Position numbers and translations under genes: made by a program
The notes under the pieces: generated by a model
The model's database searches: none
What the model saw: the letters and a program-made list of their open reading frames with translations, nothing else
What the model was told of the DNA's origin: nothing
Shown: positions 32,448 through 43,997 of the stretch, piece after piece
Layout: each line of letters opens with the position of its first letter
Numbering within the stretch: position 1 is the stretch's first letter
Assembly (NCBI RefSeq): GCF_024323335.1
Contig: NC_066582.1
Location: 87,230,944 to 87,294,943 of the forward strand
DNA length: 64,000 bases
Direction: 5' to 3'
DNA from: Lathyrus oleraceus
Lineage: Eukaryota; Streptophyta; Magnoliopsida; Fabales; Fabaceae

Positions 32448-33220
32448 AATCTAACAGCTGTGCTAAAATCCAGGAAACTAACAATCGTGCTAAAATTAAG
32501 AGGCCTAGCATATAGCCTATTTGTTAGCACCCTAATATGTGAAAATTAGGTTAACTTGCTTAACCTTAATTTTAGAAAATTCAAGTACAAGGCCCAAGTT
32601 CTGCATTATAAAAGGAAGGCAGTCCTACTTTCAGCAATTCAGGGGTTTGAAGCGTGAAGCATTTATTGTATCATCATATTTCACTGTTGTACTTTGTTTG
32701 TGTCTTGTATTAGGTTTTACTTGTGAGCCCAGCAATTATCACCTAGATGATTGCATTGGACTAGGGTGTTCATTGAGTTGTAATTGTTGTGTCACTCTAA
32801 GCTTTTAAGCGTGAGTGTTGTGTTTCTTGATTAAAGCTGTTAAGCACAATCAAGAGTTGTTTGAAGTATAACTTTGCCATTGACTTTAAATTAATTAAAG
32901 GTTGTAATCACTGTGGTGATTGAGGGGGAGTGAGTAGGAACTCTGGTCTTAGTTTAGATTGAAATTGCATTTGGTAGGTCTTAAGTGATAGGATTAAACA
33001 GTTGGTTAAAGTCCTGAATTAATACTGCTTATAGTGGATTTCCTCCCTGGCTTGGTAGCCCCCAGCGTAGGTGTGTTTGTCACCGAACTGGGTAAACAAT
33101 TGTGTGTGTCTTTTACTGCATTTTTCATTTACCTTCTGCATACATTTCCTGTCTGCGCAGAATTGGATGTCATAACATCCAATGTGACATCGATAGTCTG
33201 TTACTAGAATTTCAGTCAAC
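32448..33220 (+). mobile_element. Ty1/copia-type LTR remnant (Maximus/SIRE-like)
   Basis: A plant copia LTR-like stretch with TATAAAAG at 32,607-32,614, the word GATTGAGGGGGAGTGAGTAG in the R/U5 part and GGCTTGGTAGCCCCCAGCGT further on. No PBS or gag follows, so it is a solo or truncated LTR. The Ogre-like host element seems to have inserted into its left part. Both ends are estimates. Confidence 0.55.
32607..32614 (+). promoter_or_regulatory. TATA box of the copia LTR remnant
   Basis: TATAAAAG in the plus direction within the LTR-like sequence; probably no longer relevant. Confidence 0.5.
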
Positions 33221-33620
33221 ATTTTAGAAATGAACAATTGTTTGTTGCTCGTGAACATATGCTTGAATGAGTCTGCATGGAGGTCAGTAATTGGGGTTTG
33301 GCATTGTAATCAGAAGGCCTGACAATGATTCAAATAGAAGGCAAACATTTGCAACCATGAGATACGAGAGACTGACACATATGTTCCACTTATTTAGAAT
33401 TTGAAACATGATGATACATGGAAATTTAATGTGAATGTCCATATAAATTTCTCAAATACTGTAAGGTGAATGATACATGGAAATTTAATGTGATTTATGG
33501 TATGCATGATCATGCTTTACAAACGAGCTAGCCAGTCATTCCATCGCATGTCGTCATAAATCGGAGGAGAAGGAAATTGTTTCAGACATGTTTTTGAATG
33601 TATTATCGTCAACTATACGA

Positions 33621-33692
<72 letters not shown>

Positions 33693-34010
33693 CAATTATG
33701 GTGTAAATGTTGACGTTTTCGGTTTACAAAATTTTATTGTTTACATTTTATGTTTTTGTTTACATAGTTTATGGTGTGATTCTGGTTCAGGGTGAATATA
33801 TATATGCATATCCGAATAAATTCCACACTAAATAAAAAAACACATAATACCTGTTACGAATGTGCATATCTGTAAACACCCATTTTTGTAAAAAAAAAAA
33901 GGATTTATCTAGAGGACATATTTCTCGTCAATCTGAAAACCAAATTGAGTATTTTCCTGCGATATTCAAAAAAATCGGAGAGTTATCAAACTCGAGTATC
34001 GTTACCATCG
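33221..34010. other. AT-rich stretch without a recognisable gene
   Basis: It contains only an (AT)n microsatellite at 33,625-33,689 and a short local direct repeat (TGATACATGGAAATTTAATG at about 33,411 and 33,471). Confidence 0.7.
33625..33689. repeat. (AT)n microsatellite
   Basis: An uninterrupted run of about 32 AT units. Confidence 0.95.
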
Positions 34011-34205
34011 TTTGACAATGAAGAAAATGTACACTTCATCAACTTTGAGCTGAAGACAAATGAAGATTTAAAGGTCATGTAGAGTACATTTTATCGTTGC
34101 CCATCAAAGGGTCCGATTGAAGTGGATGCTAAGATTGCAAGATCCACCGATGATATTATCAATATGTTGCAACGTCCTAAACTACCCATTTATAACAATA
34201 TGTAA
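34011..34205 (+). pseudogene. Fragment of a transposon-associated gene
   Basis: The plus-strand translation contains INFELKTNEDLKVM, a stop, then STFYRCPSKGPIEVDAKI. The order and spacing match the C-terminal part of the ORF at 42,137-42,463 (NLIELNTDEDVKDIWRSF and following). Fragment with a stop, product unknown. Confidence 0.55.
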
Positions 34206-34439
34206 TTTTAAATTTATGTTAACAACTATCTATGTAATGTTGAATGCTTTAATTTAATGTCAAGTTCTTTTTCTAGATCTTTCTCATATTGTCTCTGTTT
34301 TTGGGTTCAAGGATCAGAGTCAATTTTTGGATATGTATATCCGAATTAAACCTCAATACACTTCTAGAGATGTAATCCGAACTAAAATTAAGTATACCAA
34401 GGGTGACTCACTCGTTTGCGTTCAATTTTATGAAAAATG

Positions 34440-35576
<1,137 letters not shown>

Positions 35577-35759
35577 ATAGCTTATTTAAAATATGAATTT
35601 TGGTTCAGAAATTTGACCTATATTCACTCAACCTAGACTCCCACAATAGGTTACTAATTACCCGGAAAAAGAAGGTAACTATATGTTTTCAAAATTGTTT
35701 GTCAGCGGAGAAGAATCCTTATCCAAATGTCGGTTGTCTCCAAGAGTAAAAAATTCAAC

Positions 35760-37428
35760 TCATGACTCCGCTGTACTTGGCAATTCGGGAGGTAAATCAT
35801 CAATCCAATCCCCATAAATACGGTTGATCTTGTTTAATTTCTTCCAAAGTAATTCCTTCTTTGCCTTCTTCTCCTCTTCCGTCATCGCAGATACACTTGC
35901 TGGTAATGTAGGTGCGTTATTGGCCGAAGAACCTGTAGTTGGTAAAATTCGAATGACAGCTTTTGTTGAATTTGCTATGGCAACTGCAGCTTCCGCTTCA
36001 ATGCCTCCACCAGGAACTTGTAACTCTGAATAGCAAAACAACCAATACTTCATCAATTAGAAGAAGATACATGGAAACCAAACATTTTCAATTGTTATAA
36101 TCATCTTTTAATTTTTGTTCACATAATACATAAGTATGACACGAAAACAAACAAGATATTAAAAAACGGCTATGGCCACAAAGGTACATCAGGTTCATCT
36201 AGTACGACGCCGTAAAGGTAAAAGGAGTAACAGTGCTGTTCATGTTGGATGGCGAAATATAAACACGCCATTGCAACTTATGGCAACGCCGTGGTGGACA
36301 TCCCTTTACAAACTGTCGACGGCAGTTGTCAAAAAATCTGTCACACCCTTTATTGCTAGATAGCCGCATAGCGGAAGTTGGACAAACCGCTATGCGCTAA
36401 GCTATTTATTACAAAATGTTGTCAAATAGCCACTATAACAGCACTATTTTCATAGCAAAATTTTATCAATCCGCTATTGAAAATACTGGTCACACCATTC
36501 TGCCATGGTTTTGCATCCTTTGGCGGCAGGCACAAAATCTTTCGCACCATGGCGCCGCAATGATGGAAATACACAAAAGAAGTAATCACTAATGATACAG
36601 ATAAGTGTCCATTACTTTTAAACTGAAGCAGCATCTGTTGTATAATTAAAATACCAGCTAGCAAACTAAACATGAAAACATCTTACACAACAAGGAAACC
36701 AACACACAATCATATTAGAAACGAAAAGCAGTCCTATTACCTGCATCACCATGAGCAAAGTGACAGCCATTACCAAAGGGACAGCTCCCGGTATTTTTCC
36801 ACCTGAGACAGATCTTAGTCTTCCAATAAGTGCCCCTTTCCTGCTTACTTCCAGCCCTACTTCCTTCCAAATTATTACAAGTCTCAATGCTGATTGCTGA
36901 CGACTCTCTTGTTTTCCATGGGTCGTCCCTAAACTTGGCAGGATTCTCGTGAAGAAAGTTACAGTTATTACCATAAGGACATATCTCACCATTGCAATAC
37001 TTCTTGCACAGCTTCATCTTCTGAATGATTTTTTCGTCATCATTCCAATTCGCGCCCAACTGCAGTCGTTCTTCGGTACGAGGACCGACAAGCTCCTGCC
37101 AGTTCGGTGGGGGCTGCCTTATCTCATCAGCCCCATGAGCATAGGTGCAATTCTCCCCGTTTCTGCAGCTACCAAGCCCGAACTTGGTACAAATACGGGT
37201 CTTGAAGAAAATGTTGCCGGTTCGTCTGTTTGGTGCATTGGATTGCTTGTTGTCCGGAACCCTTGACCTTCGGAAGGAATGGGAAGCATCGGATGCTGAA
37301 CGTGGATTGTTGCTGATCGGGAATTGAGGCGGCGTCACGTCAATGATATCGGTGCTGCTTGATGATGAGAATTGCGGTGGTGACATCTTCAACGTTGGAA
37401 TGTTTGGAATACTGTCGGAATGATTCAT
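35760..37428 (-). CDS. CCCH zinc-finger protein, gene 1 (317 aa, two exons)
   Basis: Exon 1 is 37,428-36,741 and exon 2 is 36,025-35,760, with a 715-bp GT-AG intron (donor GTAATAGG, acceptor TATTCAG). The joined frame is 954 nt. Three CCCH fingers: C80-X7-C-X5-C-X3-H98, C141-X8-C-X5-C-X3-H160 and C207-X8-C-X5-C-X3-H226. The C-terminus ends near NRIYGDWIDD. This arrangement resembles the plant family around Arabidopsis C3H39; such fingers usually bind RNA, but its target is not known to me. The start is the ATG at MNHSDS: the frame extends only to a TTG further upstream and paralogues start at the same place. A TATA box lies 0.4 kb upstream. No defect is visible. Confidence 0.88.
36150..36560. 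mobile_element. MITE-like sequence in the intron of gene 1
   Basis: Repeated CCGCTATGCG/CATAGCGG-type palindromic words and similar DNA in the introns of genes 2 (about 54,470-54,700) and 3 (about 58,590-58,780). This recalls non-autonomous hAT-type MITEs with GCTATAGCG-like ends. It inserted before the triplication. Confidence 0.45.
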
Positions 37429-37489
37429 GGCTGCTGATAAAACCAAAAAAAAATATAGATGAAATTTAGAGTCTTTTTTATTTGTTTAT

Positions 37490-37510
37490 CGTTGATCAAT
37501 GAGATCAACG
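37490..37510 (-). other. Hairpin in the 5' UTR of gene 1
   Basis: CGTTGATC-AATGA-GATCAACG is a perfect 8-bp stem with a 5-base loop, 62 bp upstream of the ATG. It is perfectly kept in gene 3 (60,003-60,023) and shortened to a 6-bp stem in gene 2 (56,033-56,051). Confidence 0.65.
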
Positions 37511-37824
37511 TTCAGAGAAACTTTGGAACCGAGTAAAAAAGTTGTATGTAGAACGAAACAGTGACATGCAAATGGTTACAATGTTATGAAATGATGAATG
37601 CAAAAGAGTAAAAAGAAAACAGAAAGAAAAGTGTACTGTTGACGTTGAGTGACTGACCTAATTTCGAGGCAGAGAAAAAACAGGACAAGAATATCGGAGA
37701 AATGAAAAACAAGAATCTTGGATATCCTAGACGAGAATTTTTGGAGAAAACATAATGCGATGTTCAAGCTTTGGATTTTTCAAGTCAGTTTGGAGTGCCG
37801 TACGTTTAAAAAGAGTGAAAAACG

Positions 37825-37832
37825 TATATATA
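37825..37832 (-). promoter_or_regulatory. TATA box of gene 1
   Basis: TATATATA on the minus strand, about 400 bp upstream of the ATG, in a context conserved in all three paralogues (AAAAAGAGTGAAA on the plus strand beside it). It implies a 5' UTR of about 350 nt. Confidence 0.6.
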
Positions 37833-37849
37833 GTACGCAGTTTAAGGTT

Positions 37850-38119
37850 TTTTGTTGGGTTAACAAAAAAAAACCTAGTTGCTGTCACAATCCTGTTGGA
37901 CTAATCACTAGCCATTGTCACTAATTAAACTACAAGGGGGTGCGGACAAAATAAATGGAGTAAGAGAAGTATACAATATAATTATGTGTGTTATCACTTT
38001 TCAAATGGATTAAGCTTTAGCCGAGCAATGTTTGGAGCCTTTAATTTGCTACTCCCTAATTAAATCTGCCATTTTCCATTGCTTATATAAAAAAAAAAAC
38101 ATTGTCCTTACAAACTCAT
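37850..38119. other. Upstream flank of gene 1, no gene
   Basis: The first 75 bp match the region at 60,315-60,390 (AACCTAGTTGCTGTCACAAT and following), the right edge of the duplication unit. Nothing else is recognised. Confidence 0.6.
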
Positions 38120-38235
38120 TTCTTAAATTTATAGGATTCACGCGCATTTTTTAAAAGTCTGGGACGATACCAGTATTTTCTTAAATTTATAGGATTCACG
38201 CGCATTTTTGAAAAGTCTGGGACGATACCAGTATT
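38120..38235. repeat. 58-bp tandem duplication
   Basis: Two nearly identical units begin TTCTTAAATTTATAGGATTC at 38,120 and 38,178, both including AAAGTCTGGGACGATACCAG. Confidence 0.85.
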
Positions 38236-38239
38236 TTTG

Positions 38240-38520
38240 AAGCAACTAGCGAAAATTTCAAAAACATTACGTTTTATACCATAAATGACAAAGTTTTAGG
38301 GATTTTGTACCGAAAATTTCAAAATTTCTTATATTAATTCTAACAATTTAATCAGAAATTTCAAAATTTTCGGTATAAAATCCCATTGAGTTTCTCGGAA
38401 ATTTCAAATATTTTGGTAGTTATAAACACTTTATTTTTTGTATCGGAAATGTTGAAAGTTCTGGTATGGATAAAAACTTTATTTTTTTACCGGAAATTCT
38501 GAAATTTCTGATAGTTGCTA
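38240..38520. repeat. Left array of GAAATTTC-type motifs
   Basis: At least six words of the type CGAAAATTTCAAAATTTC or CGGAAATTTC. A matching array is at 42,590-42,850. Possible subterminal repeats of a DNA transposon. Confidence 0.5.
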
Positions 38521-40265
38521 ATTTTTTATATAAAAAAGTTCCTTCTTTTGCAGTGAAATATAGATCAGGGACAACACTATTGCATGCAGAATTATCAGCA
38601 GAGCGACAAACCAAGCTAGAGTTGTTGAGGCCGAGTCTTTCCAGATACGGACTGGACGAGTGGTTTCAACCGGTTCACCTCGTAGCACTTGACACAGACA
38701 AGTACGATCAGTTGAGCAGCCTATAGATGAGGTGACGGATGAGGTGAGAGATGAGGTTGTTGCTGAGGAGGTTGTTGGGGAGGTAGTTGTAGAGGTTGTT
38801 GGGGTGATTGTTAATGACGTGGATGTTCAGGTTGTCCAACCAGATGATGTTGTTGTTGATCCAGTCTCACCTGTTACTACTGACACAGAGGTTACAACTC
38901 CTTCGACCGAGCCCTCTATGCACACTGACGGGGGATTCCCTGGAGGGCCCGTTGACCAGTCGGTGCTTATTGAGTATGTAGACCATATGGCATTACAACT
39001 ATGGCAGGGTGAGGTATATGTCTTTTATGTTTAATTTGTTTATTATTGTGTCATGAAAGATAACTGCAAATGTTTTTTACATTTGTTTGTCATAGGATCG
39101 TCCCACAATGAAGTTAACTTTGCACAAGTCGAAGCTGAAGGAATTCCCGAAGATTTTGATGCCAGAGTATGTCAGTCGGATTGTACGTGATTTCGAGCTA
39201 CTTGATTTTGTCCACTGCTCCCTCACCACGCTTGACGCATCGCTACTTACTACGTTTGTTAAGTGATGGAACAAGAAGACATCTTCATTTCATCTTCCGT
39301 TTGAGGAGATGACTATCACTCTAGATGATGTCTCTTCTTTGTTCCATCTCCCCATCAACGAAAGATTCTGGACGAATCTTATTCTTAGCATGTCGCTTGC
39401 ATGTATGACTATTGTACAAGATTTAGGAGTTTATGAGATAGACATGCAGAAGGAGTTTGCCTTCAATAGGGGTGCTTACCTTCTTATGTTTTGGCTTTGG
39501 AAGACGTACGACGAACTTGTAATGGTTGTGAGTTATGAGGTTGTCGCTAGGGTGTACATGCTACATCTAGTAGCATGTACTCTTTTTGATGACATGTTAG
39601 GTGTTTATATCGATGCTTAATACGTGTGTCTGTTCAGTAGCATCGACGTTACCAGTTGGGCTTGGGGCCGCGCTGCATTGACCATCTTGTATAAGTGGTG
39701 ACAATATTTGGCGACAATACTTGTTGGTTATTTGAGTATGATACATGTATGCTTGACATTATTATTTGTTGTTGACTTCTTATTGAATTGTTACAAATAA
39801 CATTTCTTATGTCTTATTTGTTATGTCTGTGTTTTGATATCAGAGTTAGATATACAAGCATTTTCCCACAATCTATGATAGAAGGGTGCAACATTCCCCA
39901 GTGGGGGGCCCACGGGCGAGGAGATGGAATGGGAGGCAGTCACATCCGAGTGGTGTTGATGAGTATCGGAGGAGGCTCGATGCGCTGACTATAGATGATG
40001 TCATCTGGACACCATACTCTAATCATAGATTCCACCGTGAGTTCGAGGAGTCTTCATTATATTCAGGTTATATGCGGTGGAAGACCATGGTTGCTAGAGA
40101 CTTGCCTAAGATTTGTCTACGACAGTATGGTTATGTTTAGAGTATCTCACGACCAGTTCCAGATATACCATTTGCGAGCATTGATTGGTGGTTTTAGAGT
40201 AACTTCATTAGCCCCAATCATGCCATTAGAGATCAAGCAGTTAGGGTTCAACATCCGTTATAGTG

Positions 40266-40509
40266 TGATGATGGTTATGAAGGAGAATGGAGATCCAAAA
40301 CGCAGTGGAATTTAAAATTTCTCCTTTAATGATCCTTACGAATGGGCATGATCAGTGATAGAATCGTTACCTCTTGTGGCGATTATAACCTTTGATGCAG
40401 ATCTACGGAGCGATCACGAACGTTGAACAATGACAATGCCTCTACTCAGTCCACACGAACGGATTCCTTCAATCTCAGTGCTAGCTGCTACGAATGAAGG
40501 CTTTGAGTG

Positions 40510-40571
<62 letters not shown>

Positions 40572-41667
40572 GAAATTGCAACTGCAACAATGCTTCTACA
40601 CAAGGGTTCTATTTATAAAACCACTTGTGTGGGCTGCAAGCTAAAAAGCCCACTCAAGTGTATATGACCCATATCTTATAATATGCCAAAATCACTTAAG
40701 CGTGTGGTACCTTACCATATTTGGTATTCTACTTAAGTACACCGTACCTTACGATGTTCTATAATTCACTTAAGGGCGCCGTACATTACGTTATTCCTTA
40801 ATTATCCTATCTCTCATCAATCCGTCCTTTGTGTGTGACCCTATAGGTTTTCGCGGCATTGGCAATTATATTAAATCACGTATTTAACATAATAAACAGT
40901 GAGTGGTATCTAGCAACACATCACTGCTACCCAAGACACGAAAATATCATGTGATCTGACAAATCCTTCTGTGATAATAATTATGTGTATAATTACCCTT
41001 TTGTCCTTATGTCTATATTGAACACAAGGCATATACCGTGTCATCCTTATCCAGTTCAATATTGGGCCCATAGACATTTATCTTGTTACGCAGGATGTGC
41101 AAATTCCATCTAGGTCACTCATGTCACTTAACATGCTTCGTGGAGTACCCATCAACTGTCTTTATGGTCATCCAATTACGGACAATGTTTGATCAGCAAT
41201 AAGGCACTCGACTCTACATCTAGGGTCCATAGTGGTTTCAGGTTGAAGGATGGTATACACCATTATCACCATGAGAATAACTTATGACACTTTGCATAAC
41301 ATTCTATATAGTATTCTCATAGCGGGTCAATCCAGTATAAATATTACTCTTAATATTCATACCTATGTTTAAGACTTGATGACTCTTTATCCATGATCCA
41401 TGAGATGTGATCATCAGTCTATAAACATAATAGTCTTCATGCTTTAATGTTATCCCACTTCACAATAAAGCTCGACTACGGATACTTTAAGAATAGTGTC
41501 CTTATGTTTAATGTGATCTCATGATTAAGTCAAACTCAATACATTAAACGGACTAGCTATTCTAGGGACTTTATTAAACAAACATAATAAAGAAAAAGCC
41601 TTTTTATTATTAATAAATAATTCGATACAAGTACCAAAAGTATTGGCCTCTAGGGCTTACACCAACA
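40266..41667 (-). mobile_element. Ty1/copia-like solo LTR inserted in the mobile-domain pseudogene
   Basis: Begins TGATGATGG and ends CCAACA (TG...CA). On the minus strand it starts TGTTGGTGTAAGCCCTAG, a familiar legume copia LTR start, and ends after CCACTGCGTTTT. A TATAAATA box sits at about 40,610-40,617. Coding similarity resumes just to the right. The flanks share TTATAGTG, but not directly against the termini, so the exact duplication is unclear. Confidence 0.65.
40513..40568. repeat. (GA)n microsatellite
   Basis: About 28 GA units, in the presumed transcribed leader part of the copia LTR. Confidence 0.95.
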
Positions 41668-42136
41668 AGTTATTTATAGTGGTACCTCATTGTATCACAC
41701 TCTCGCATCATTCCATCTGTTGAGGATGCATGTGATGTTGGGTCTTCTAATGTTGAAGTACTTGTTGATGATGTGTCGTCGCTGCCTCCTATAGTTGATG
41801 TCGATGACCAACAATGTCTCTATATAATTGCAGTTATTATGGATAACCACATGAGTTTGATGAATCCAGATGACGAGGTTTATACTGAATTAGCTCGGGC
41901 TGCACACATAGCCCGTTGAGGCATAGTTAGACATCTTTTATATATTATGTATTATTTGTATATTGCTCAGACATCTTCATCAGAATTTTTTTTATTAAAT
42001 AATATTTTTAATCTTCCATTCACGCAACATCAATATAAATTAACATTTGATAAACGATTACGTAACTTAAAAAAAACAGTGATAAATAAGAAAACCTAGA
42101 CACTACCATATGATTTTGGACGTTTCATCATCTTCA

Positions 42137-42463
42137 TTATATCGTCGACAAACCTTGAAATCTATCATCTAACTTTATTGACCCTTTTGTTATCCTACAA
42201 CGAAATGATCTCCATATATCCTTCACATCTTCATCTGTATTCAACTCAATAAGATTGTATTTCACCATCCCGTCAGTATCCATCCAATCTTCACGAAATT
42301 CGATCTTTCTCACATTTCTGTTTTCGGTATCCGACGACAAATCATTCAACTTGGACGTTAGGCCGACGAGAGATGTGGTGCCATATCGAAGTCGAAAATC
42401 TACGGGAGGTGAAACTTCGTTAAAGTAAATTTTTTCCTTGATCAAAAATTGAGGAAAAGGCAT
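42137..42463 (-). CDS. Small ORF of a transposon-associated family (108 aa)
   Basis: From the ATG at 42,463 it encodes MPFPQFLIKEKIYF... and ends DDRFQGLSTI. An upstream Met at 42,589 is in frame but less likely. I do not recognise a domain. A related fragment is at 34,011-34,205 beside other mobile DNA, and this ORF converges on the mobile-domain pseudogene between the two motif arrays, so it probably belongs to the same transposon. It has no stop, but its 3' end looks cut short compared with the longer relative. Confidence 0.5.
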   Translation of the reverse strand: MPFPQFLIKEKIYFNEVSPPVDFRLRYGTTSLVGLTSKLNDLSSDTENRNVRKIEFREDWMDTDGMVKYNLIELNTDEDVKDIWRSFRCRITKGSIKLDDRFQGLSTI

Positions 42464-42589
42464 TTTTTGAGATGTTTTTATCAAACAACAGGTGATCCTC
42501 CTATTTATACCACTTTTCTTTACTCTGGACCATACAAAATTGTCGGTGCAATCACAATCATGCAAAACTGTCGGCAAAATCCTAAACAT

Positions 42590-42850
42590 TTAAAATTTCA
42601 AACAAATAACATTAACGAAAATTTTACTTTGGTTGAAATTTCCGGTATCAACTTGTAAATTTCAAATTTATGAAATTATTTGGAACATAGCGAAAATTTT
42701 GAAATTTCCGGTTTATCGAAAATTTACAATACACTACCAGAAATTTTGTTCGCATCAGAAATTTCATTTTTGTCAATCAAAAATTTCAAACGTAAATTTC
42801 ATTCAATTTTTAGACAGAAATAATTTTGACAATATAAAAGTATTGGAGTA
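42590..42850. repeat. Right array of GAAATTTC-type motifs
   Basis: Words such as TTGAAATTTCCGG, CGAAAATTTTGAAATTTCCG and AGAAATTTC recur, mirroring 38,240-38,520. Confidence 0.5.
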
Positions 42851-42859
42851 TCAGATTTA

Positions 42860-43997
42860 ATTGAAGGACGGTCAAATTAAATGCTTTGAGCTCTCACTTA
42901 AGGTACTTGTTTATGTGGTTGAAAATTAAATGGTTTAATCTTAGTTCAATAATAAATTATTTTATTGAGTATTTTGATAAATAGTTATGAGTTAATGCAA
43001 TTGAAATTCATAGAGTTTTGTTTTATGTTTCATTTGTAGAAGTTATCATTGTAACAAGAGCAACCAAGTTTATGGCGCCCCTAACAGAAGGTATTCTCAA
43101 CTTAAATCATCGATTTGAATACATTTTTAAAGAGGAGGTTTCATCAAAACATTTAGAACAATATATGAGAATATAAGAATAGTAAACTAGTTCTCAACTA
43201 ATGTGTTTTTGTCTTCATTTTAAACTAAAAAATTAATAACGTACTGCTTTCAACATGTTTCATAAATTCCTTCTCGAGGACCTTAACGTATAACGAGTAT
43301 ACATGCTTTTAAATTTATATTCCTCTAACACTTACATTTAATACTTAGTTCATTCCTATCGTATATGGTCCTAACATTTGATCATAAATCTTACCATTTA
43401 CACACACAAAATTTATAAGGAACTTAGAGAATAAATAATGGTATCAATAATGAATATTAATGTGACTCATCAAGAATCTTTTATTTGAAATTAGAAAAAA
43501 CATAATTGAAAGGAAAAGCAATCTAAAAAGACAAAATTGTCTAAATTATTAATCACCAAATTTATATGGTTAAATTGTTATTGTATTGCATATGATTATT
43601 AATTATTCATAATTATTAAATGTTGCAAAAATATTATCTACAAAATACTTAATTATGAATATAAATGGTTAGAAAGATTGCAAATGTCATTAAGATCCTC
43701 CTTGAGATCATAACTATGACACCTTAAATCTTAAATTATTTTTCAGATACTTTTACTAATTTATAGTAATATCTATAATATATAAAATCTAAGATAATTC
43801 TCCTATTATAGAGAAAAAAACAAACAAAAAAACATTAAAAAAATTTATCACAAAGAAAAACGAAAAAAATAAGTATATATATAATGGAAATTAGGACATC
43901 TCAAATGACAAATAATCACTTTTATAAAAGAAAAGAGAAAGTGCTACAATAAATAAAAAATATTAAAAAGTAGTACAAAGAAATGAAAGGTCCATAT
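42860..43997. other. AT-rich stretch without a recognisable gene
   Basis: Strongly AT-rich DNA with no long frame, repeat array or known motif on either strand. Confidence 0.65.

Larger units (their letters stand above)
38732..41920 (+). pseudogene. Broken plant-mobile-domain (MAIN-like) gene
   Basis: Exon-like 38,732-39,013 (ending in DHMALQLWQGE, good GT donor) joins in phase to a segment from 39,096 (AG acceptor), giving LHKSKLKEFPKILMPEYVSR. The conserved signature SFHLPFEEMTITLDDVSSLF follows at about 39,280-39,345. Later fragments include DEYRRRLDALTIDDVIWTPY near 39,955-40,015, and the C-terminal end MSLMNPDDEVYTELARAA near 41,850-41,905. In-frame stops (for example TGA near 39,265), frame changes and a copia LTR insertion break it. 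The family is often mobilised with transposons. Acidic repeats rich in Val/Glu form the N-terminal part. Confidence 0.8.

Noticed and set aside
33598..33795. Frame encoding a Tyr-Ile repeat (and a similar one at 35,351-35,575)
   Set aside because: Simple translation of AT microsatellites.
35824..36033. Plus-strand frames antisense to exon 2 of the three CCCH genes
   Set aside because: Conserved only because exon 2 is conserved; no start context or family match.
36666..36992. Frames overlapping the CCCH genes in other frames (also 36,949-37,266, 59,144-59,500 and 59,457-59,774)
   Set aside because: Shadows of the conserved zinc-finger exons; similarity between copies is explained by the real frame.
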